Source: Pseudomonas gozinkensis (GTDB taxonomy: Bacteria; Pseudomonadota; Gammaproteobacteria; Pseudomonadales; Pseudomonadaceae). Taken from it: a stretch of 64,000 nt of DNA. The notes under the pieces are model-generated. The model worked only from the letters and a program-made list of their open reading frames with translations. It made no database searches and was not told the DNA's origin. Shown one piece after another: positions 36,042 through 44,155 of this stretch. Each line of letters opens with the position of its first letter. The stretch's first letter is position 1. The position numbers and the translations under genes were made by a program. Location: the NCBI RefSeq assembly GCF_014863585.1, contig NZ_CP062253.1, forward strand, positions 6,438,001 to 6,502,000. The letters run 5' to 3'.

Positions 36042-38285
36042 ATGCCTGTTCGAAACAAACACCGACTTCATCAATTGGCCATTGCCATTGCATTGACCCT
36101 TGGCTACGCCGAATTCACGCTGGCGCAGCAACTTGCCCTGGATTCTGATCCGCAACCGAGCCAAACCCCGGAGCAAGTGATATCGGCGCTCGACGCCTTC
36201 ATCAGCGATCCGGCCACGCTCGAGAAAAAGATCAATAAAGAGATCAAGGGGAAGAAAGGCATTTCACTGAAGCTTCGCGATGAGAATAATTTGGTGATCA
36301 TGGAGTCTCAAGGCAGTTTTACCGGGGTTGTTGACGGTGGCGGGGGCAAAAACGTCCTGCAACTCAGTGCCACCGAGGGAGGGAAACTGGGTGAATCGCG
36401 CAATTTCGACGGACTGGACGTCAAGCGAGGTAACTGGGATCGCAATGGCCCGGGGGACTTCACCAGTGGCGTCGTGGTCCGCACCCAGGCATCACTCACG
36501 AACGAGGGAACCATAAACGGCGGCGCATTGATCGAAGGCATCCTCATCAACAAAGGCCTGATCAGTCGCGACGTCACCGTGCTGTCCGGTGGTGACCTTA
36601 CCAACTCGGGACAAATAGCAGGCAACGTCGACGTACGAGAGAGCGGCCATTTTGCAGGCAGCGGGATCGTCGGTCACCTGAGTGTGCTGGGGCGTTTCTC
36701 CGTTGACGAGGTGTATGGCGCGCCCAGGGTCAGAGGCGATCTGAACCTGTCGCCCCCGGCGGTATTGGCCTATTCGGTGGATGCCTCCGGCAACAGCCCG
36801 ACGATCGTCGTCGAAGGCACTGCCCACCTCGGTGATGCGACCCTGAGACTGGTTACCAGCGGCGACTATCCACAAAGCAGCCAGCACACCATCCTCGAAG
36901 CCAGCAAGGTTGAGGGTCGATTCGGCAACGTTGAAAACGATCTGGCCTTCATGACGCCGACGCTGGATTACGGCGATCCCAAACGCGTCGGTCTCACCTA
37001 TGCGCGTAATGATGTGCCCTTCGAAAAAGTCGCGATCAGCGACAACAGCCGCGAGTTTGGTAAAAGCCTTGATGAGCCTCAGGTGTCGCCAGACCCTTCC
37101 CCGGCTCAAACCCAGGCGTCAGCTGAAACGCCGGGCCCCGATGCGGCTCGGGAGCCCCAACCCCAACTGTCACAGCCTCCCGAACGCCCCCTGCAAGTGC
37201 AAGCTCCGCAATCACCGGCCACGCCTCCGAAACCGGCGGCTTCGACCACATCGCACAACAGAGCCGTGGCGGCCCTGCTCACCAGCGACAAAGTCACAGC
37301 CGCCGTGGCCCTCGATCAACTGGCCGGCGGCAGTAACGCCAACCTCGCCAAGGCCACCTTGAGCAGCGTCACACCGGTCAGCGCCAGCCTGCTGTCGGCC
37401 ATGCACCAGCTCGATAACCTGCATGACAGCCAACGAAACGCACCCCGCCACGCAGCCGGAAACGCCGAGAGCGGAAGGGTCTGGCTGCAGGCCCTCGGCC
37501 ATAGCGGGAAACTGGATCGCGATGTGGAGCCCATGCAGCATTTCACCAAAGGACTGCTGCTCGGTGCGGACTGGCGCCTCGACGAAGAATGGCGACTGGG
37601 CTTGATGGGCGGCTCCTCCGACACGCGCATCGACAGCAAAGCGCTGGACGGCGATCTCGACAGCTGGCACCTCGGCGCCTACGCCTTGCGCCAGACCGGT
37701 CCGTTGTCACTTCGGTTCGGCGCAGCCTGGAGCCGTCATGAAGGCAATACCCGCCGCGAAGTCGCGTTCGGTCGCTTCCACGATCGACTCAAGGGCAACT
37801 ACCGCGCCAGTACCCAGCAAACGTTCATCGAGTCGGGATACAACCTGGGTCGAGCCAACGTCAGCATCGAACCGTTTGCCGGTATCGGCTACCAACGCTA
37901 CCAGCGCGACGGCTACACCGAGACAGGCGGAGCCGCGGCGCTCAAGGTGGATGATCAATCCCAAGGCAACTTCAACACCACCGTCGGCCTGCGCATGACG
38001 AACGTCAGCACGCTGGATAACGGCATGCGACTCACGCCACGATTCAGCGCGGGATGGAAACATGTTTACGGCGAGACCTACACCAGCACCTCGCAACGCC
38101 TGGTCACCGGCGGCCATGACTACACCGTTTACGGCGCAGAGCTGGATCGCAACAGCCTGACGCTCGACACAGGGCTTGATCTGGCCGTCTCGGCCAGTCA
38201 CACCCTCGGTGTTGGCTTGTCGGGTGAGATCGGTACCGACAGCCGAAACCACGGCGTATCGGGTCAGTGGCGAATGGCGTTCTGA
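36042..38285 (+). CDS. Autotransporter (type Va) with non-enzymatic passenger
   Basis: The 747-residue protein has a signal peptide ending near TLAQQ (about 30 residues), a passenger (to about 340) with beta-helix-like repeats such as NEGTINGGALIEG and SGQIAGNVDV, a Pro/Gln/Ala-rich linker (about 345-405), and a C-terminal beta-barrel of ~280 residues ending in WRMAF with the expected terminal Phe. I see no protease triad or lipase motif, so an adhesin-type role is more likely. The ATG at 36042 has GGAGG eight bases upstream; the frame is open farther 5'. It stands alone. Confidence 0.85.
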   Translation: MPVRNKHRLHQLAIAIALTLGYAEFTLAQQLALDSDPQPSQTPEQVISALDAFISDPATLEKKINKEIKGKKGISLKLRDENNLVIMESQGSFTGVVDGGGGKNVLQLSATEGGKLGESRNFDGLDVKRGNWDRNGPGDFTSGVVVRTQASLTNEGTINGGALIEGILINKGLISRDVTVLSGGDLTNSGQIAGNVDVRESGHFAGSGIVGHLSVLGRFSVDEVYGAPRVRGDLNLSPPAVLAYSVDASGNSPTIVVEGTAHLGDATLRLVTSGDYPQSSQHTILEASKVEGRFGNVENDLAFMTPTLDYGDPKRVGLTYARNDVPFEKVAISDNSREFGKSLDEPQVSPDPSPAQTQASAETPGPDAAREPQPQLSQPPERPLQVQAPQSPATPPKPAASTTSHNRAVAALLTSDKVTAAVALDQLAGGSNANLAKATLSSVTPVSASLLSAMHQLDNLHDSQRNAPRHAAGNAESGRVWLQALGHSGKLDRDVEPMQHFTKGLLLGADWRLDEEWRLGLMGGSSDTRIDSKALDGDLDSWHLGAYALRQTGPLSLRFGAAWSRHEGNTRREVAFGRFHDRLKGNYRASTQQTFIESGYNLGRANVSIEPFAGIGYQRYQRDGYTETGGAAALKVDDQSQGNFNTTVGLRMTNVSTLDNGMRLTPRFSAGWKHVYGETYTSTSQRLVTGGHDYTVYGAELDRNSLTLDTGLDLAVSASHTLGVGLSGEIGTDSRNHGVSGQWRMAF

Positions 38286-38330
38286 GTTCAGGTCGGGCGC
38301 TGCCGAACCTTGCGGCAGCGCCTGAAAAGC

Positions 38331-38357
38331 AAAAAAAAGGGGAGCACATGCCCCCCC
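38331..38357 (-). terminator. Intrinsic terminator after pycB
   Basis: On the minus strand GGGGGGCATGTGCTCCCC forms a stem with one G-T pair, followed by eight Ts, ~33 bases after the stop codon. A separate plus-strand hairpin (GGCGCTGCC...GGCAGCGCC, 38296-38322) follows the autotransporter gene. Confidence 0.85.
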
Positions 38358-38389
38358 GAGGTTTAAAGCGTTGTATCGAGGCCGTTATC

Positions 38390-40198
38390 TCAGCCTTCGA
38401 TCTCGATCAGGATTTCGCCCGGGTTCACCCGGTCGCCCTTGGCGACGTGGATGGCCGTGACCTTACCGGCAATCGCGGCCTGGACTTCGGTTTCCATCTT
38501 CATCGCTTCGGTGATCAGCACAGCCTGGCCCGCCTTGACGGTGTCGCCTTCCTTGACCAGCACATCGACGATGTTGCCCGGCATGGTGGTGCTGACGTGG
38601 CCCGGTGCCGAAGCCTGCTTGCGCTTGCTGCTGCCGCCTCCGACAAATTCGTTGAGCGGCTCGAACACCACTTCTTCCGGCATGCCGTCGATGGACAGAT
38701 AGAAATGACGCTTGCCCTCAGCCTTGACGCCGACACCGGTGATGTCCACGCGGTAGGTTTCACCGTGCACGTCGATGACGAACTCGGTCGGTACACCTTC
38801 GCCGCCGGCCGAAGCCACCTTGCCCGCTTCGGGGATCGGCAGCAGCACTTCCGGGGTGAGGGTGCCGGCGGCACGCTCTTCGAGGAACTTGCGACCGATA
38901 TCCGGGAACATGGCAAAAGTCAGCACGTCCTCTTCGGATTTGGCCAGTGCGCCGATATCGGCACGCAGCTTGGTCATTTCCGGCTTGAGCAGGTCGGCTG
39001 GACGTACGTCGATCACCTCCTCGCTACCGATGGCCTGACGACGCAGTTTCTCGTTCACGGTGCCCGGCGCCTTGCCGTAGCCGCCTTGCAGGTAGAGCTT
39101 CACCTCGTTGGTGATGGTCTTGTAGCGCTCGCCGGCCAGCACGTTGAAGAACGCCTGGGTGCCGACGATCTGCGAAGTCGGGGTCACCAGCGGCGGGAAG
39201 CCGAGGTCTTCGCGCACTCGCGGAATCTCTGCCAGCACTTCACCCATGCGGTTCAGAGCGCCCTGCTCTTTCAACTGGTTGGCCAGGTTGGAAATCATCC
39301 CGCCCGGCACCTGGTTGACTTGAACACGGGTATCGACGGCAGTGAATTCGCTTTCGAACTGGTGGTATTTCTTGCGCACGGCGTAGAAGTACAGGCCGAT
39401 TTCCTGCAACAGTTCCAGATTCAGGCCGGTATCGAACTCGGTGCCTTTGAGCGCAGCAACCATCGACTCGGTGCCCGGGTGACTGGTACCTGAAGCGAAG
39501 CTGGAGATCGCGGTGTCGATGTGGTCGGCGCCATTTTCAATGGCCTTGAGCTGGCACATGGCTGCCAGGCCGGCGGTGTCGTGGGAGTGGATGAACACAG
39601 GCAGCGACTGTTCGGCTTTCAGTGCACGCACCAGTTCACCGGTGGCGTACGGAGTCAGCAGACCAGCCATGTCCTTGATCGCCACCGAGTCGCAACCCAT
39701 GGCTTCCATTTGCTTGGCCTGGGCGACGAAAGCGTCGATGGTGTGCACCGGGCTGGTGGTGTAGGCAATGGTGCCCTGGGCGTGTTTGCCGGCAGCCTTC
39801 ACCGCTTCGATCGCCACGCGCAGGTTACGCACGTCGTTCATTGCGTCGAAGATACGGAACACGTCGATGCCGTTGACTGCGGCCTTGGCGACGAACGCCT
39901 TGACCACGTCATCGCTGTAGTGGCGGTAGCCCAGCAGATTCTGGCCACGCAGGAGCATTTGCAGACGCGTGTTGGGCAGCGCGGCGCGCAGTTGGCGCAG
40001 GCGCTCCCACGGGTCTTCTTTGAGGAAACGCACGCAGGCGTCGAAGGTCGCGCCGCCCCAGCACTCCAGCGACCAGTAGCCGACCTTGTCGAGCTTGTCG
40101 CAGATCGGCAGCATGTCTTCGGTGCGCATGCGGGTGGCGAGCAGCGATTGGTGAGCGTCGCGCAGGATGGTGTCGGTTACGAAAATCTTTTTAGTCAT
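38390..40198 (-). CDS. pycB: Pyruvate carboxylase subunit B (carboxyltransferase-biotin carrier)
   Basis: Transfers CO2 from carboxybiotin to pyruvate, giving oxaloacetate. The 602-residue protein starts TKKIFVTDTILRDAHQSLLA (carboxyltransferase TIM barrel with the metal ligand region), carries HSHDTAG near residue 205, and ends with a biotinyl domain with the biotin-lysine motif EAMKMETE near residue 568. Often annotated as oxaloacetate decarboxylase alpha (oadA), but no beta/gamma membrane subunits are here and the adjacent biotin carboxylase makes two-subunit pyruvate carboxylase the better reading (PA5435-type). The ATG at 40198 is used; an upstream in-frame extension adds five residues. 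Confidence 0.93.
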   Translation of the reverse strand: MTKKIFVTDTILRDAHQSLLATRMRTEDMLPICDKLDKVGYWSLECWGGATFDACVRFLKEDPWERLRQLRAALPNTRLQMLLRGQNLLGYRHYSDDVVKAFVAKAAVNGIDVFRIFDAMNDVRNLRVAIEAVKAAGKHAQGTIAYTTSPVHTIDAFVAQAKQMEAMGCDSVAIKDMAGLLTPYATGELVRALKAEQSLPVFIHSHDTAGLAAMCQLKAIENGADHIDTAISSFASGTSHPGTESMVAALKGTEFDTGLNLELLQEIGLYFYAVRKKYHQFESEFTAVDTRVQVNQVPGGMISNLANQLKEQGALNRMGEVLAEIPRVREDLGFPPLVTPTSQIVGTQAFFNVLAGERYKTITNEVKLYLQGGYGKAPGTVNEKLRRQAIGSEEVIDVRPADLLKPEMTKLRADIGALAKSEEDVLTFAMFPDIGRKFLEERAAGTLTPEVLLPIPEAGKVASAGGEGVPTEFVIDVHGETYRVDITGVGVKAEGKRHFYLSIDGMPEEVVFEPLNEFVGGGSSKRKQASAPGHVSTTMPGNIVDVLVKEGDTVKAGQAVLITEAMKMETEVQAAIAGKVTAIHVAKGDRVNPGEILIEIEG

Positions 40199-40209
40199 TG
40201 TTCTATTCC

Positions 40210-41625
<1,416 letters not shown>

Positions 41626-41762
41626 TTGGAGGTTCCCTTGAGCCGGTGGCACCACGACCTGCTAGACCCAGGTCGGCACGTGACCAAATGTTTCAATCTG
41701 GTCTCGGCTCCACACTAGCGCTGACAAAGGATTAACAAAAATGAATAAAAATTGGGTCAGGC

Positions 41763-41778
41763 ATAAGTAAAGACTTAT
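41763..41778. promoter_or_regulatory. Candidate PycR operator
   Basis: ATAAGT-AAAG-ACTTAT is a perfect 6-bp-arm inverted repeat in the AT-rich pycA-pycR intergenic region, 37 bases before the pycR ATG. The location suits autoregulation and activation of pycA by a LysR protein. Confidence 0.5.
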
Positions 41779-41815
41779 AGTCAAAGCATCAGCCCGCGGC
41801 CAGAGTCGTTAGAAA

Positions 41816-42778
41816 ATGCGTAAGTCCTTGATGCGTATGACATTGCGTCAATTGCAGATCTTCAACGAAGTGTGTGATTTACGTTCCTACAGCCGCGCAG
41901 CCGAGGAAATGTCGCTCACACAACCGGCCGTCAGCCTACAGATTCGTCAGCTAGAGGAGCTGATCGGGCAGCCGCTGTTCGACTATGTGGGCAAGAAACT
42001 TTACATGACCGAGGCCGCCGAAGCACTTCAGCGCGCCAGCCGGGACATCTTTGGCCGCCTGGAAAACCTCGACATGCAGCTGTCGGACATGCAGGGCTCG
42101 CTGCAGGGCCAGCTGAAGCTGGCGGTGGAATCCAGCGCCAAATACTTCGTGCCGCACCTGTTCGCAGCATTCAAGCGCCAGCATCCGGAAGTGAACCTGC
42201 AATTGACGGTGGTCAACCGTGGCCAGGTGATTCGCCGGCTCTCCGACAACCGCGACGATCTGGTGATCATGTCGATGGTGCCGCAGGACATGGGCCTCGA
42301 ATTCCTGCCGTTCCTCAATAACCCGATCGTTGCCGTGGCGCGCCCGGATCATCCGCTGGCGCACATGGGCCCGCTGCGTTTGCAGGATCTGGAACCTTAC
42401 ACCTTGCTGATCCGCGAACCCGGCTCAGGAACCCGAATGGCCTGCGAGGAGTATTTCAAAGAGAAGCGCGTGCACTTCACCCAGACTCAGGAAGTGGCAT
42501 CGGCCGAAGCCCAGCGTGAGTGTGTAGTCGCGGGTCTGGGCCTGGCGCTGTTGACGCGCCACGCCCTGAACCTGGAGCTGGCGACCGGCGGCCTGGTGGA
42601 GCTGCCGGTCGAAGAGTTGCCGCTGTTTCGCAGCTGGTGCCTGGTGCAAGCCAAAGCCAAACGGCTGTCACCGGTGGCGCACGCCTTCCTGGCGTTTATC
42701 CGCAGCGAACGGGTGCAGATCAGCGCGCTGGTTGAGCGCTTCGACGGGAAGCTGCCGGAGCTGCCTGCCAGTGATTGA
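41816..42778 (+). CDS. pycR: LysR family regulator PycR
   Basis: The 320-residue protein has an N-terminal LysR HTH (residues 8-67: TLRQLQIFNEVCDLRSYSRA and EEMSLTQPAVSLQIRQLEEL) and a substrate-binding-type effector domain. It is divergent from pycA with a palindrome between, the layout of P. aeruginosa PycR, which controls pyruvate carboxylase genes. Start at the first ATG; an ATG six codons later is also possible. Its 3' end overlaps a small gene on the other strand. Confidence 0.92.
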   Translation: MRKSLMRMTLRQLQIFNEVCDLRSYSRAAEEMSLTQPAVSLQIRQLEELIGQPLFDYVGKKLYMTEAAEALQRASRDIFGRLENLDMQLSDMQGSLQGQLKLAVESSAKYFVPHLFAAFKRQHPEVNLQLTVVNRGQVIRRLSDNRDDLVIMSMVPQDMGLEFLPFLNNPIVAVARPDHPLAHMGPLRLQDLEPYTLLIREPGSGTRMACEEYFKEKRVHFTQTQEVASAEAQRECVVAGLGLALLTRHALNLELATGGLVELPVEELPLFRSWCLVQAKAKRLSPVAHAFLAFIRSERVQISALVERFDGKLPELPASD

Positions 42779-42926
42779 TGTCCTCGGGAAAATCACCGAT
42801 TTCAGCCTGAAGCTGGCGAAGTTCGAAGCGATCTTCGATGGCGCGGCGAAATTCCATGCGGCGCTGGTCTTCCTGCTGACGACGGGTTTTCGCGGCGCTG
42901 TTGCGTTCTTCGTAAGGCTGAGCCAT
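42720..42926 (-). CDS. Small PA3496-family protein
   Basis: The 68-residue, strongly charged protein has the core KTRRQQEDQRRMEFRRAIED, which resembles the small Pseudomonas PA3496-type family described as putative envelope integrity proteins. GGGAGA lies seven bases before the ATG. It has no signal peptide and looks mostly helical. Its last 59 bases overlap the 3' end of pycR on the opposite strand. The family match is by memory of the pattern and the function is unclear. Confidence 0.65.
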   Translation of the reverse strand: MAQPYEERNSAAKTRRQQEDQRRMEFRRAIEDRFELRQLQAEIGDFPEDINHWQAAPAASRRSAQPAR

Positions 42927-43044
42927 TTCGAGTCTCCCAAGGCGATTACGGGAGTTTCACGATAGGCGCGGGGGATGACGGTTTGGCTGCGGGGGGATGA
43001 CAGTGCGATGAACTTGCAAATGGCGATGGCGTTTTTGAAGCCGC

Positions 43045-43133
43045 CATCGCGAGCAAGCTCGCTCCCACATTTGATCTCGATATGACACAGAGTTTATGTA
43101 CGTAAAAGATCCCCTGTGGGAGCGAGCTTGCGA
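43045..43133. repeat. REP doublet with a truncated second arm
   Basis: CATCGCGAGCAAGCTCGCTC at the left faces CCTGTGGGAGCGAGCTTGCG at the right, where the expected TCGCGAA is lost and the sequence runs directly into the end of the rpiR-like gene (stop at 43139). Confidence 0.88.
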
Positions 43134-43138
43134 TGACT

Positions 43139-44005
43139 TCAGTCATCCAGCGCTTTCACCGATTTTGGCGACAGCCGCAAGCTGCGCAGGCTGCGCTTGA
43201 CGCTCTTGAGGTGGTTGACCAGGCTCGGCCCGCGCGCCATCGCCACGCCCATCGCCAGTACGTCGATCACCACCAGGTGAGCGATACGCGAAGTCAGCGG
43301 CGTGTAAATTTCGGTGTCTTCGTGAACGTCGATCGCCAGGTTGACGGTCGACAGCTCGGCCAGCGGTGTCTGGCTCGGGCACAAGGTGATCAGCGACGCA
43401 CCGCTCTCGCGAACGAGGTTGGCGGTGATCAGCAAATCTTTGGAACGGCCGGACTGGGAAATGCAGATCGCCACGTCGGTGGGCTTCAGCGTCACCGCCG
43501 ACATCGCCTGCATGTGCGGGTCGGAATACGCCGCCGCCGTCAGCAGCAGACGGAAGAATTTGTGCTGCGCATCCGCCGCCACCGCGCCCGACGCACCAAA
43601 ACCGTAGAACTCGACGCGCTGGGCCTGGGACATCAGCGTCACCGCCCGTTGCAGCTCCAGAGGGTCGAGCTTCTCGCGAACCTCCATCAGCGTGTGCAAC
43701 GTGGTGTCGAAAATCTTCAGGCTGTAGTCGGCGACGGAATCATCTTCATGGATCGCGAACTGACCGAAGCTGGCGCCGGCCGCGAGGCTTTGCGCGAGCT
43801 TGAGTTTCAGATCCTGGAAACCGGAACAACCGATGGCCCGGCAGAAGCGCACGATGGTCGGCTCGCTGATGCCGACGCTGTGGGCCAGGTCGGCCATGGA
43901 ACTGTGCATCACTGCCGCAGGGTCAAGCAGCACGTGGTCGGCGACCTTGAGCTCCGACTTGCGTAACAGGTGACGTGACTGGGCGATGTGTTGCAGCAGA
44001 TTCAA
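43139..44005 (-). CDS. RpiR/MurR family regulator, HexR-like
   Basis: The 288-residue protein has an N-terminal RpiR HTH (about 1-77, with MADLAHSVGISEPTIVRFCR) and a SIS sugar-phosphate isomerase-like domain (about 120-260, with YGFGASGAVA and ICISQSGRSKDLL). It is a paralog-type relative of HexR (hexR itself normally adjoins zwf), matching P. aeruginosa PA5438 beside pycR. The start is TTG at 44005; a stop lies six codons upstream, so no ATG is available. A palindromic operator is 62 bases upstream. Likely senses a sugar phosphate such as KDPG. Confidence 0.9.
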   Translation of the reverse strand: MNLLQHIAQSRHLLRKSELKVADHVLLDPAAVMHSSMADLAHSVGISEPTIVRFCRAIGCSGFQDLKLKLAQSLAAGASFGQFAIHEDDSVADYSLKIFDTTLHTLMEVREKLDPLELQRAVTLMSQAQRVEFYGFGASGAVAADAQHKFFRLLLTAAAYSDPHMQAMSAVTLKPTDVAICISQSGRSKDLLITANLVRESGASLITLCPSQTPLAELSTVNLAIDVHEDTEIYTPLTSRIAHLVVIDVLAMGVAMARGPSLVNHLKSVKRSLRSLRLSPKSVKALDD

Positions 44006-44066
44006 GGGGCTGGACTCTTGTTATGGAAAGATGTGCTTTGGCCAGATGCCGGGGATGTAGCAAGCT

Positions 44067-44081
44067 TGTAGTTATACTACA
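44067..44081. promoter_or_regulatory. Candidate RpiR/HexR-type operator
   Basis: TGTAGTTATACTACA is a perfect palindrome around a central A/T and closely resembles HexR-type sites (TGTAATTAAATTACA). It lies upstream of the TTG start of the rpiR-like gene, so autoregulation is likely. Confidence 0.6.
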
Positions 44082-44155
44082 TGAATCGGCTTTTTGCCTG
44101 CTCAATGCGTAACTCGATCCCCCCGGATCAGGCGACATGCGCTGCATGTAGCCCT

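Noticed and set aside
38390..40198. Sodium-pumping oxaloacetate decarboxylase alpha subunit
   Set aside because: No beta or gamma subunit genes are nearby, while a biotin carboxylase subunit is adjacent; two-subunit pyruvate carboxylase fits better.
43139..44005. Naming the RpiR gene hexR
   Set aside because: HexR is usually next to zwf; here the neighbours are pycR and a GGDEF-EAL gene, so only HexR-like is justified.
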